Assembly (NCBI RefSeq): GCF_050947335.1
Contig: NC_134988.1
Location: 8,990,001 to 9,054,000 of the forward strand
DNA: 64,000 nucleotides
Reading direction: 5' to 3'
Source of the DNA: Megachile rotundata
Lineage: Eukaryota > Arthropoda > Insecta > Hymenoptera > Megachilidae
The translations under genes and the position numbers were made by a program. The notes beneath the pieces were generated by a model. The model saw only the letters and a program-made list of their open reading frames with translations, was not told the origin of the DNA and ran no database searches. Each line of letters opens with the position of its first letter. The stretch's first letter is position 1. Shown here one piece after another: positions 21,844-36,800 of this stretch.

Positions 21844-24800
21844 GTAAGTGTGTATCTGTGTACAGAAACGTAATCCCATTTAAACCGGAAGTTGATTCAG
21901 ATTTCCCGCGTAATCTTCGCTCGACAGCAATTTAGACTCTGTTTCTTTACTTCGCTAGTTTCTGTGAGTATTTCTTCATTTGTTTTATTCTTCATGTTTA
22001 TACTATCATTATTATTTAAAATTTGACTGAAGTTGACTGCAGTTAAAACCATGCGTTTAAAAAAATTTATTAAAATGATGTAATTACTTAATGTTTATAA
22101 ATAATTTTAATTGATAACTGCTTCTGTTATATAAATTAATTTTATAATTACTATTGAAAGATAATAAATTATGCTTGCCTATTAAATTATATTGTAAAGT
22201 TACATTATAATTAAACGCTATAATTTATTGCAAAAGAACATATAATTCAACTGCAAGTATTTTTAACAATATAAATTAATAATTAATTAAATTGTAAGAA
22301 GTAGAGCTCTACAAAATAACATGTTTAAAAAACATTCATAACAAAGAACTACCATAATTTTTTCCCAAATTTAAATTTGTAATGTTCAAAAAAATTAAAC
22401 AAATAATAAATCTGTATGAATAATTAAATCATTTGACACCAGATGCTCTAATAAAATTATATTTAAATTATGAAAAATTGTTATAAAGTTATATTAAATT
22501 GTATGAATATAAAATTATAGCAGTTTGTAAAATACAATCGAAGATCGAAAACAACAGCAGACAGGAATTTCATAGACACATGGGAAATCGAGGTAACCAT
22601 TATTTTCGGTTCATTGACAAAGAAACTTGTATGCATCAGCGAAGCGAACCGTTCACCTCCGAGGATTAAAACTCCTCAAGATTTCCCAGGTGTCATCGAT
22701 CGCTAAATTCTTCTATGCTGACGATCCAGACTCTGGAAATTACGATGCAACGTCTAATTTCATTTATGAGTTTCTTCTGGGATGAACACGTAATCGATGA
22801 ACAGTTGTCCTTCGTTATTCACGGTTTCAATGATTTTTCTTTCAATTACAAATGGTTCCAATCTACTCCAATCATAACTAATTTTGTTAAATACTTGACA
22901 GAATATATAATAAATAAAAGCTGAATATCTAGAGATATTTAGAATTGTATCCTAATAATCTAAATATCTAATAATTATTTAGGTCTGTTAAAAATAAAGC
23001 TACCGTCACTGTTTCCGGTGAATCCAACATTCTGAACCAAGAAAGATTTATATTTGTTCTACTCGTTCATTATTCAAGAACGTACTTTGTTACCCAGTAA
23101 TAGCTAATTGCCTTAAATGCTTGCCAAAATATGTAATAAAGAAGAACTATCGTCAGAATAATTAATCAGGTCCATTAAAAATAAAGCCACTATCCATTAC
23201 ACTTTCCGAATTCAATCTAGCGAAGTGTTAAACAATTCTGAATCCAGAAAAGCGTCATTTATATTTGTTACACTCATCCATTATTCGAGAACCGAATTAC
23301 AATAAATTATATTTAATAGCTTTCAGAATATACAATAAGTAAAAGCTGAATAATTAATTAGGTCAGTCAGAAATAAAGTTACTATTCGAATGTGGTAAAG
23401 TAAGCCAAGAAAAGAATTTGTTTGATGTTATAATTAAACGTCATCTCGATTATAGTTATCGAGTGAGATTGATGAAGTAACTGCAGAATTTCTTCATCAT
23501 CCTCCACTCGAGGTCCTTTTATCTTTAGGCTAGAACACGACAGGTACATCATCATATGGCGGCAGAGAGATCAGACACATAACCCCCTAAACGGCCACTC
23601 AAAGACATTCCTCTCGCTTTGACCTTGGCACAAAGTATCACGAACCTTGATAGTACTTGGAATGAAATTTCCTCGAGAGCCCTCGATAAAGCACTTGTAT
23701 GCCAGTAGAGCGTCGTTTTCGACTCTCGGCTTCGGAACCTCTGACCATTCTGCGATCAGTAGAACCACTCAACATTGGGCCACAAATTCCATGACTATAC
23801 TAGAGAGAAGAATCCAGCTACGATGGCGCATCACGAACGAAAATTCAATTATGAACGGATGCTGGAACGATTCGTTGCATAAGCTATGACGAGAGGACGG
23901 GTAGAGGAGGCATTTCATGGCTAAAGATCATCAACCATAGTCAGTGGCCTTTGCGTGGCGGAAAATGTCTGACCTGTGATGTCTGATACATAAATTGGCT
24001 TTTAACGCGTTGGCCTCAGACGATATGGACGTTTATTGTATTGCCGTTAGGGAATATTTGGTCTGAGGTTTTATGGCTTATTAAGATTTTGTTATTAATT
24101 GAATTTTGTGTGCAATTACTATTTTATGTGATTATCTCTTATACAACTTGTATGTGGAAGTATAACCTTGTATAATTATATATGATGCTATAAACTTATA
24201 CAATTACATATGGGACTGTAACCTTACATATGGAGGTATGATTATATGTGGAAGAAAATTATATAATTATTATATTTCAACCTTATATGATTGTATGTAT
24301 AATTACAATGTTATTAAGATTACTTTACTGCAACATATTAACTGTTTTTGGACGTCTAAGAATTATTAATCATGGCAATTAGTGATACTAAGTAGGGACT
24401 ATAACCTTACATATGGAGGTATGATTATACATATGTGGAAGAATATTATACGATTATTATATTTCAACCTTATACGATTGTATGTGAAATTACAATATTA
24501 TTAAGATTACTTTACTGCAACATATTAACTGTTTTTGGACGTCTAAGAATTATTAATCATGACAATTAGTGATATTAAGTAGGGACTATAACCTTACATA
24601 TGGAAGTATGATTATATGTGGAAGAAAATTATATAATTATTATATTTCAACCTTATATGATTGTATGTATAATTACAATGTTATTAAGATTACTTTACTG
24701 CAACATATTAACTGTTTTTGGACGTCTAAGAATTATTAATCATGGCAATTAGTGATATTAAATGGAGAATGTCGAGAACGGGGAAGTTAGCAAGAGTCAA

Positions 24801-27800
24801 GCTGGAGGGCGCCACTAGCGCGTATCAAACTAAAATGGCGGACACTATTAGAAACTGTGCTTACATAGTATAAGATTCATAAAATATGACAAGAACAAAT
24901 TTAAAAGTAAAAATACATATACATACATAATAGCAGATAATGATTAATAATATACATAACTATTCTTGTCATATAGCTAAAGATTCTTATGTTATTTGAA
25001 TACAATTATTATTAAGGAAAGAGTAATATATTATAACATTTTTAAAATAATGTAATTAAAAATTAGCTATAAATATTACTAAAATCACTCTCAATTTCAG
25101 TTAAATAATAGACTTTCAGATTTTGTATATATTATATTAAAATTCATAATTTATGATGCATTGTGCAGTGCATTCTTCGTCCATTTTCAATCATGATAGT
25201 CTGAAATCAAAGCTAAATGGTGATTATATAAGAAGGAAGAATTTAGAATATCTTTGACAATATCAAGATTGTTGAAGTTAATAAAACCCTATAATTAATA
25301 AAATACTTAAGAGGGGCAATGCCTTTAGAATCTTAAAAAATTACAAAATTTTTTTCTATAAAATGTTAGTGTAACATCTTAAAAATATTGTCTCAACTTT
25401 TTAAAGTGAAATACGAAACCCTTTTGAAATTATGGCCGATTAGCGCCGCGGGTATTTACGCGTTCAGTGCGGAGGACTGAAACTTTAAACGCGTTTTTCT
25501 CAAAACTACATTCTTAAAATTGGCGTGGCTGATAACTCAAAAACTAGTTTATCAATCGCGCTCAAATTTTTTGCACTTATCCACGACAATACTATCTAAC
25601 ATATGAACCTAAATACATGAAATAAATTGAACATTAAAGTCCTTTTTATTGCAAAACATTGCAGATATTTTCAATAAAATTCAAAGTTTTTCTTTAAAAT
25701 CGCGCCATTTCTTCAATTTTACGTATTTTGCACATTTCTGAGTTTCATCTACTAACTGTGAATGTTACTTTTCGAAACATTCTCTGCAAACTTGCTTCAG
25801 ACCAATATATCTAAAGCTAGAACGATTCACGAGACACGCCAAAACACTTCCAGAAAGGATTGTCATAATTCCGGCATTTTTAAATATTTTGCAAAACAGA
25901 AAATATTCTGTAATAGGCAATAGCTATAACAAATTATACCCAAAATTTCGAAAATGCAAAACAAATGTGTCCTATAAAAAAAAATTCACAAATATCAGCT
26001 TATTTTCATCTGTCTAAAGGTATTGCCCCCTTAAGTTAATTAAACGTGGCCTAACAGTCACGAATTTCTGCAGTATCAGTCCAGTTTCCGACAAGCACCG
26101 ATGGACTATTATTATCGTGAATACTGTCGCCATAACAAGGTACGATCATACAAGTCGGTATCGTAACCACAGTCAGCTCCGCGTCCAGTCGGTTCAGGAC
26201 GCCTGATAGCTGTAATGGAAGGCATCCAACGAGTTCTCGCAGGCCGCGTACAGGACAGCGATTCTAACAGAACAGAATATTGCAAACTGTCAACAGTGTC
26301 GTACGTCTGTCCCTTGTCGACACCACTGACCGCACATTGCCGTTCATCTTGTTTCAAGCTTGACTCCTGCCAGTAATCCTACAATCTGCAGCGTGTATGG
26401 ACGTCCGACAACAAAACAATATACTGTAATCCCTCGTATTTTACAGTTTTCGTCTCTACGGCTTTCGGTTATTAGAGACTTCGATTATCCGCGGTTCTAA
26501 CTGCGATTTTAGTTATGGTTTCGATCAGCCGGTTTTAGTTGCGGGGGCTTTCGATTATACGCCTCTATCTACGACTTTAGGCCTTCGACCGCGGTAGGTA
26601 TCTAGTTATGGATGATTTCAGTTATATATATTTCAGTTAGTATGTAGAATAAACTACATCAATCTTCTAAACATTTAATTCTTTTTATATTTGTCAGTAT
26701 CGAAAATTTTCTTCAGTTTTTTCTGGGACATTGAACATCGATTTCTATACAAAAACAATACTTAGACTCGGAAAGATCGTATGCCATCGATATTTTTCTA
26801 CGAAATGAAACGTAAACTCCTATATGAAAGAAATAATTATATTCTAATAAAAATGGAAAAATTTCAATCTCCCCAAGTATTTTTGTAAGGAACGTTTCTT
26901 CGAACGGAATAATTACTTTCGAAAGAATGGAAAAGTTTCGAACTTTCTCATAGCCCGATATTTTTCTACGAGATGAAATGTAAATTTCTATACGAACAAG
27001 AGGATAATTACATTCTAATAAGAACGGAAGTATGTCAAAGTTTCTTGCGATTGTTATTATTTCTTTGCGACCGTTTCACCGACAATTGGTTCATTGAAGG
27101 CATCCCGAAAGTTGGCCGGCAAACGTGGCCGGAAACGGTAAGAATTGGAAGCTCGGGTTTCTCCTCAACTTTCACGGAAATTGCTTATCCGCGCTGTTCG
27201 TTCTGGCTGTCCATTTTCTTGGTGGGAAGACCGTTTATCCTGCACTTTTCCCAATCGTTCGTGCCCCATCTCCAACACGTAATCAAGGATCGACGCTTAT
27301 CCTTGCACACGTCGCAGTAAGTCGACTAGGGAAACGTATTGGTCATTAGTGCTCGCGTCTTTCGTTAGTTGTTTCAACTTGGCTATCCATTAGCGTTACT
27401 GCATCACCCTGCCACTTGGATAGAAAACTAATGGCTACAAGACGTTCAACCCAGTAACATTCTCCATTTTGTTTTTCCTCTTTGCTCCTCAGGGCTTGGT
27501 TATGTTCTCGCATATTAAATAGCTTATATCGAAACATGGCTATTCTGACGTGTGTTTCAATTTGAAATTTAATGGGTTTTATAAAAATTGGTATATAGAT
27601 GTTTCATTGACATTCTTATTATGAACTACATATTAATTATAGTTTACATGAAGGTTATGTCTGTTGCATATCAATTTAAAACGTAAGAATAAGTTCAGTA
27701 AAAATGTATATATATGTTTCATTGGCATTCCTGTTGCAAACTAGGTACATATTAATTATAGCAAACATGAAGGTTATGTCTGTTGCATATCAATTTGAAA

Positions 27801-30800
27801 CTTAAGAATAAGTTCAATAAAAATGAGTACATATGTTTCATTGACATTTCTGTTGCAAACTAGGTACATATTAATTATAACAGACATGAAGGTTATGTCT
27901 GTTGCATATCAATTTAAAACGTAAGAATAAGTTCAGTAAAAATGTATATATATGTTTCATTGGCATTCCTGTTGCAAACTAGGTATATATTAATTATAGT
28001 ATACATGAAGGTTATGTCTAGTGTTGCATATCAGTTTGAAACTTCATAATAAGTTTATTAAGAACGAGTATATAAATGTTTCATTGACATTCCTATTACA
28101 GAGCTGTTACATATTAATTGTAGCAAACATGAAGGTTATGTCTAGTGTTGCATATCAATTTGAAACTTCATAATAAGTTTATTAAAGATGAGTATATAAA
28201 TGTTTCATTGACATTCCTACTATAGAGCTGTTACACATCATTTGTAGCAAACATGAAGGTTATGTCTAGTGCTGCATATCAGTTTGAAACTTCATAATAA
28301 GTTTATTAAAGATGAGTATATAAATGTTTCATTGACATTCCTATTATAGAGCTGTTACATATCATTTGTAGCAAACATGAAGGTTATGTCTAGTGCTGCA
28401 TATCAGTTCGAAACTTCATAGTAAGTTTATTAAAGATGAGTATGTAGATGTTTCATTGACATTCCTATTACAGAGCTGTTACATATCAATTGTAGCAAAC
28501 ATGAAGGTTATGTCTGGTGCTGCATATCAGTTTGAAACTTCATAATAAGTTTATTAAAGATGAATATGTAGATGTTTCATTGACATTCCTATTACAGAGC
28601 TGTTACATATCAATTGTAGCAAACATGAAGGTTATGTCTGGTGCTGCATATCAGTTTGAAACTTCATAATAAGTTTATTAAGAACGAGTATATAAATGTT
28701 TCATTGACATTCCTATTACAGAGCCGTTACATATCAATTGTAGCAAACATGAAGATTATGTTTGGTGCTGCATATCAGTTTGAAACTTCATAATAAGTTT
28801 ATTAAAAATGACTATGTAGATGTTTCATTAATATTCCTACTACAAAGTAGGTACATATCAATTGTAGCAAACTTAAATGTTATGTTTGGTGCTGCATATC
28901 AATTTAGAACTTCATAATGAGTTCAATAAACTGTTGACAGGGTATAAAAGTGTTACAAAATGGCGGCCATCGTATATAAATTTTCAAGTGAAATTGTGTT
29001 AAAATAGTGGAACATCAAAGGTTACTATAGTAATACAAAGTAGTTTGTTGTTAAATATAATAGACTATAAACTTGCATTTTATTGCTGCATGTCACAATA
29101 AAAGAATAATAAAATTAATAAAAAATAACACTGAAATAAAACTCTTTTCTAATATCTTGAATTCATGTCAGTCTTAATATTTAATAAAAGTGCAAACATG
29201 AAAGTTTTATAAATATTATAATTATAATATAATTGGTCTCTATCAAACTTTGTTTTCTTATTAACCAGCATCCAACATAATATCGTATATTAAGCATAAA
29301 TTAACTCAAAATAACTCGTAGCGTAATTTGAAATTAAAGGCTCACTAAAAATTATGGATGTTGCAAAATTCCTAGCACAAAAAATCTAATTGGCAGTTGC
29401 CGCAAACGCCTTAATATTATGTTGTTGCTTTTCACAAAAATGGTTACAAAATAACACAGCACATCAATTCCTACGGTAAAATTTCCTGAAAATGACGGTA
29501 CGGTAACCGTGAATATCCCTAATGCAAAATAGCAGATTGATAGTTGTAGCAAATAACAGAGTTATGTTAGGCACATTGTTGCGTATCGGAATATAAAATT
29601 ATCATAAAATAACACTTCACAGCGCAGCAATTTGAAACTTAAAAATTGCGGTGAAAGTGTTAGGTAAAAGACACGTATGATCAGCCATTAGTATAAAGGT
29701 GCATCATATAATGATGTCTGCACGGTATTTACCCACACACTGTATCCGATGACTTACGAACCTAAAATCAACGTTAGTCCATTTCCTTTGGTATTCAAAT
29801 TATTCGTACATGTAGTTTGAACGTGGGTATCGCACCAGAGCAACGATTCGTATGATGCAATAGGTTAGGTTACCAGGTCAACAGCTGAGTGTATTTCACG
29901 CCCTTCACGACCATGGTATTAGCATATAAAGCGATTTAGTCTGCTTTACTTGCGTTTCAGAACACCCTTCCCTAGATTGCTTACAATTTAATCTTTTCTG
30001 TAAAACGATCAAATCATTTGCTGTTCACATACTTAATATCTTACGGTGTGATAAATATTTCTGCGTTCAAAATGGCGGAGCCACTCTGCTTCAAACTTTG
30101 AAGCACATTGTTATTTTAGTATAAACAATATTTTTTATACAGTCAATAAATATGAACATTATTTTACTGTATTAAAAAAAATGTACTTAAATGATTTTAT
30201 CTTCTCAATGAATTTTCTTGACGAAATATAAAAAGTCAATAAATATGAACATTATTTTATTGTACTAAGAAAATTGTACTTAAACGATTTTATCTTCTCA
30301 ATGAATTTTTTTAATGAAATATAAAAAATCAATAAATATAAACATTATTTTATTGCACTAATAAAATTGAACTTAAATGATTTTATCTTCTGAATGAATT
30401 TTCTTAACGAAATATAAAAAGTCAATAAATATCAAAATTATTTTATTGCACTAATAAAATTGTATTTAAATAATTTTATCTTCTCAATGAATTTTCTTAA
30501 CGAAATACAAAAAATCAATAAATATAAACATTATTTTATTGCACTAATAAAATTGAACTTAAACGATTTTATCTTCTGAATGAATTTTCTTAACGAAATA
30601 TAAAAAGTCAATAAATATCAAAATTATTTTATTGCACTTATAAAGTTGTATTTAAATGATTTTATCTTCTCAATGAATTTCCTAAACAAAACATAAAACA
30701 GTTAATATAAAAGAAAAATGTTTAACAAAAAATATTTTCCATTTTATTTTAAAGACAAAATTTCTACGTTTTTCGCAGTGTGCAGTGGCGTGAAATTAAT

Positions 30801-33800
30801 ATCACTGCATTAGTTTCAAGAATTTTATTCTCTTGTCTTTCGTACTTCATGTTTTATGAAGTCTTTAAATATTGTAGCAGTTATTCTTTCCCCAGCGAAT
30901 TGCAACCTCGACAATACTTTATAAATGTTTCAGGGTCCAAAGGAGAATTTACGGTTGTGCAGAATTTTACGAATTCAAAACGTTACTGACTTTCAGAGAC
31001 ATTTTGCAAAGATGTGAAATATGAAACGCGTTCTTTTCGATGAACTACCTATTCTGAGGTCCATAAAAAGTTTTACTACTTTTCACCTTTTATGGAATTT
31101 ATTATAAACTCAATTACTTTAACTAACTTTTGTGTTACTTTTATTTACAAATTTGTATTAAGAACGTTTAATGAAAATTATAATATTTGAAATATTTGAA
31201 ATACTTGAAAGAGAAATATTTGAAAAAATATTTGAAATAATTTTTTACATGGTGCAAATTATTTATTTATAATAAGAAGTGTGACATTTATTAAACAAAT
31301 AAAGTAGTACAAATATTGTAGCATGCACAGATTTGTTTATATGTACTGTGTGCTTCACAAGAAGTCTCACAAATCAGAAAAAGTATATTGTGCAATAACA
31401 TTTATTAATAAATTATATTAACACTAAAGTAATCAAACTTATCGAGTGACTCATTCACAAGTTTCTTATTTTAAATTACAAAATTTGTCAACATGCTTTT
31501 CTCGAAATTTATGTTGACTTTTATCAAGTTTTATCAAGTTTTATCATTTGTTTATTCATCTTTCTTTATTTTTAATTTCAAAACATTACGTGCAGGTATG
31601 TTTATCGTTAATGACCACCCGCTTTTTTACTATATTCCTTACACATGGCCAGACCATGTAGCATTTTGCAATAAACGTTCCGTGAAATTTTAATTGTTAT
31701 TTACTTGAGCTAAAAGAGCCCTCAAACAATTATTAGCTTCAGGCGAACAAGAAGCTAAATTCACCGCTTTGTACTCCATAGTGGCAGAAGTTTAGTAGTG
31801 GTAAATCGGTTAGTTTCGGATGCATTCGGTCCGCGTCGGTTAAGTACCGTTGTGTGGTCAACGACAGAAGCTTCAGTGAGCATCGTAGGTCCTTTTTATG
31901 TAAACTGCGTTAGAAGCAACGTGAAGAGGATATTTTTTGCGAGGCAAGTGAAATCGAGTGAAACCGTGAATTTTTGCATCGTGTTTATGCAAATCGTAAA
32001 AAGAACGGAAACTATGGTCAATTAGAAAAAGAAAATATGTATAACACTTTATTATACGTAAGAATTATAAATATATATAAAGAACAATCTATGTAACCTA
32101 TAAATTAATATAAAATATACGTAACTTTAAATTAATATATAAATAAATATAGTAACTTACAAATTAATATATAATAAATGTAACTAACAATTTATGTATA
32201 TATTCTTATAAAAAGTTGCTTTGAATATATTATATAAACTACATGTATACAAATTTCAACATGTATAATATTTTTTAAAAAACAGAAGTTTGTAAAATCA
32301 ATTCTATCCAATTATTTATAATTTAAGAAATAAACCTATTTTTATATTATACACACTGTTCGATTATGCTTCTTTTCCTGCTAAAAGTAATTCTTTTAAC
32401 GTATTAATGTTTCGATCGTATGAGTTTATGATCGCACGCATCACGTGATTAACCGAAGAGCACCGAAGAGTACCGGAGTTAACCGATTTAGCACTACTCC
32501 ATCTTACCCCATCGTTTATACATGGCATACTTCGATCGCAAAACAACCGTGAAGATACTAAAGGGTTCAGTCACCCCGTAAACAGTTGGACGAGTAATTA
32601 TAAAGCGGGAAAGCACCTAATACCAGGATGAAAAAGAAACGGGAAAATTGTTTATGACGTGTCAATTAATTTGTTTCGTCGACCACGAATCGACGGCGAC
32701 GCGTTGAAAAGAGCACGAACGCGTTCAAACGAACCGTCTAGACAGTCCGCAATCGATCAACCCCACTTTAGAGAAATCTCACCGTGGAAACGACGTCGCA
32801 TGAACCACGTGCGAGCGTGATCGTGTGCGCTGTGTCGACACCATGAGAAAAGTCAACACAATTCTATACTATATATATATATATATATATATTTTTTGTA
32901 TAAATCGATGTAACATCCAGCAAGGGTACATTTACTAATTAGAACGAACCGCTCGAAAAAAAAGAGGTTGTTCTTGCCGTGCGCGCCGCGTCGTTGCTCA
33001 GACAAGAAAATTACAGGGACCGTGACATTGAGACTTTCAGTGGAACGCGGCGAGCAAAGACAAAGAGGGAACATGAATAAAGATGGGGATAGTTGAATCG
33101 GAAGGTGAAGAGAGAGAGAGAAAGGCAGACATTCTGTGAGGTTTGAAAAGGTGACGAAGACGCGAAGAACGAGGGTGAAGGAGGACAGAGAAAAGAAAAT
33201 GAGTTGAAGGGACGACGAGGATGATGTACTATATCGATCGCACCTGAAACACCCACCTTTTGCTGCCGTGGTCTGGTCGCGTCGCCCTCCTTTTTTTTCT
33301 CTCCTCTCCTACCCCTGTTTCTTTCTTTTCTACCCCCCGTGCAACGTGCATCGATGGAAACACTGGCAAGTACCGGATCCTCTTAGCACCCCTACGTACC
33401 AAACGATCCTCAATACAGGGTATTTCATAATTTCTTACCAACTTGCTGGAAATTTATTTTACGGATTTTTAGGAAGAAACAATATTGGATGCAAGTTTGA
33501 TTTAAGTTCTTAGGTAAATTACTGGATCCTCTAACTTTTACGTCTCCAAATTCTTAGATCGCAGAGTTCCTTTATAACTATCTGCGAGTCTTCGAATTCC
33601 GGTCCTCAACTATGTCCTCAAATTCCAATGACAAATTCCTTTGTCCACAAGTACATACGTCCTTAAATAACTTAGGTCCTTAAATTGGTAGATTTCAAAT
33701 TCCTATACTGTCCCATCTCTATAGTTCTATATTCGTAGCTACAAACACAGTTCTACTAAGATTTCCAAATTCCTTTGTTCTCATAGTCCTTTGTCGTCAA

Positions 33801-36800
33801 ATTCACATATCGCTACTCTAAGTCCTTAAGTCCTTGAGACCTCCACATTTCTAAGTTAAAGTAGTCTAAAGTAAAGTTCCTATATTTCTACATCCACAGA
33901 TCTTCAAATCCACATAGCCCCAAATCTGGTAGAGCCCAAATTCTAAGGTTTCCACATTCCTTTGATCTTAGGTTCATATGATCTCAAATATCCCATGTCC
34001 CTAAGTCACAAGCTCTCTCCATTTCCACACCGTCAAATTCCTATATTATATGTCTACATCCACAAGTATCCAACTTCAAAGTTCCCCAAATCCCAATGTT
34101 CCCAAATTCTTCCAATTCCTCAAACTCTTGACTTCTCAAATCTTCGGAAGTTAAAAAATTCCTACAACCGAACCCGTAAGAGATCTCTTCTCTGCTCCCA
34201 GCTACACAAACAAAATATTACCATCAACCACATTCGATCAAGACTTTATTTGCAACCCTACGGTTCGCCCATCCGGTACGTCCATGAGTTAAATCATCCT
34301 CCGTAATAATATACAAGAGCAAGCTCGATTTGCAATCGTTAATCAACGATTGGCGCGTAAGACGTAGATAATGAAAGCCGGAATTAATCGTCTGCAGGAT
34401 GTAAGATTAGAAGATTGCCGTGAAAGACTATGAAAGCGGAGCAGGAGCGATAAAGCAGGAGCAATGTGTAACCTATGCCCAGCAGGGTGGTAGCACTGCG
34501 TTATCCAATGAATATGAAACAGTCATTAGTGCGCCAATCCGGAATCACTTAGGAACGTGCAGCGAACGGCAGACATGGGAAGCAAGTGTGGAGGTTTGTC
34601 GGTGCATTGAAATGCATTGCCTAGAGGCCGTACCTGGACACCGCAGGATATTCTCGTGACTATCGCGTCCTAGGGATAACCCTGGAACAGGGACACCAAC
34701 AGATACGAACAATAAAATCGACGCTGCGTACGTCGGCTTTATTGGCCAGTTGCGGGCAAATAGTTGCGATAACGCAAGATTGTGCTGTGTACAATTGTAA
34801 ACCGCATACTGTTGTCCCCGCACGAAACTGTTTTCGATCCCGTGTTCCCGATGCTTTAGGATCCGCGGATAAAGATAAAGGGAAATTCATGAAGCGGCGT
34901 GTACTTTTAGCTCCAAATTGATACGCCGTTACTGTTGCCTTCTACACAATATGTCGGAAGAGTAACGAAACTTTGTAAATTTTTGGAAAATTAGCGTGAT
35001 CTAAACAATATTCTAATTTGTACATCAGTCTACCTTACCAGTCTACCAACCTAACCTAACCATCTTTGTTATACACATTATATCAGAAAAGTTTTTAAAT
35101 TTAAGGAAAACTAGCGCCATCTATTAAAACAATAAGTTAGCAGAAAACAGTATACCTTCCCTACAAAACACAACAATCATTATTGGAATCGAGCAACGAA
35201 TCGTAAACTTATAGCGTTTAATGCGACAGAACCTTTCGTCACCGTGTCACAAAATCACGGGCAAGCGCAACAAATTGCTCGCGTTGAATATTGCGAGGAT
35301 CTTATCAAAACAGCCAGACGAAACTGTACATTCCTGGAATCAATTGCAACTAGTGATGAGACTTGGTTCTTCAAGTATGAACCTCGAACAAAGCGCCAAA
35401 GTGCTACGTGGAAATCTCCAGGCTCTCCAAAATCAAAAAAATTGCGATTCCAGAAGTCCCTTGAGAAGACAATGATAATTTGCTTTTACGATTCTAAAGG
35501 AATTATACTTCGGGAATTCGTTCCACAGGGACAAAATGTTAATGGCGAATATTATCTGGGTGTTATGGAACATTTGTGGAAGAGGATCGTTCGTGTGAGG
35601 CCCAAATATCGAGCGCCGCGAAGTTGGTTTCTGTTACATGATGACGCACCATGTCACAGAACTGTCGCTGTTCGTGACTTTTTGACGAGAAGACAAGTCT
35701 GTGTACTCCGACATCCTCTGAAGCTTGACTTATCTCCATGTGATTACTTCCTTTTTCCAAAACTGAAATTAAGTCTAAAAGGAACGTTTTATGACACTGT
35801 TACACAAGTCTGAGTAGCTCTGTTATAATATATAACTTAAACATAACCTATACATAACCTATACATAATCTATACATAACCTATACATAACCCTTATTTT
35901 CCCTCGTTGAAGACTCGCAGTTGATCCAAACTGAAATCTTCCCTCGCAGAATTTGTTTATGTAACAACTTGAAAGAATTTAAATTGCGAAAATTTCTTAA
36001 ATATTTGAGTAAACAATTTTATTCTTCTGAATATTTGGATATTCAGCACACGTTTGTCAGTTTGCGTTTTTAAGGCTGTTACAAAGTTGCGGTATTTTAT
36101 ATTGTTCTTGAACCATAGTTTGATGCGAGATACAAGTAATATTGTAACGAAATGTTATTTCTGGCTAGATGGCTTTTGCAGAATAATAGACGTAATTGGT
36201 TGTAACCAGTTTAATTAAAGTTGAACCGTTTAAGCGAGACACTTCCTTCTGTTCAATTTCAGGTGAACCAAAGTACAGTTAATTAAGAGATTCGATAATT
36301 AGAAACTTGTACATTCGTCATAAAGTATTTACGTAATACGATAGGGACGATCGTTAATTAACCCCTTAAACGTTATGGGAGGACGAATTTTCCCCTGTCC
36401 CGCATGAATATCGCGACTTTGCAAATTATCTAAAACCAAATTTAAACTCTATTTATGTTCGCGTAATTGACGTAAATCAGAACTTATTGTTTACATTTTG
36501 TACTCGGAAATAAATGCTGTCTTTTTACGAATTTGACACGCTCGTACCCGAACGTGTAATATTACACATTTCGCGCGGCCGGTAATACATGCACCTGTTA
36601 GCCCGGGATTGAACGCGTTAAATGAAGCTGTAGTGTGTTTTAAACGCTTTTCATTAACGAAATTAGTTCTTCAATTACTTTTAATGAAGCAAATTAATTT
36701 TTATTCCCTTTTTTTTAGAGCTCAATCAATTTTTATTAACACCGTAAACCAGTGAATTTCACAGTGATTAATCTTGTCCTTTTTTTCATTCAACAAAGTG

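Noticed and set aside
23571..23889. Overlapping 65- and 80-codon frames on opposite strands
   Set aside because: No domain, no splice support and ordinary length for chance frames.
26973..27320. Possible exon around 27060-27140 ending at GTAAGA
   Set aside because: A GC-rich patch with a donor-like site, but the phase does not fit the SASH1-like gene and no domain is seen.
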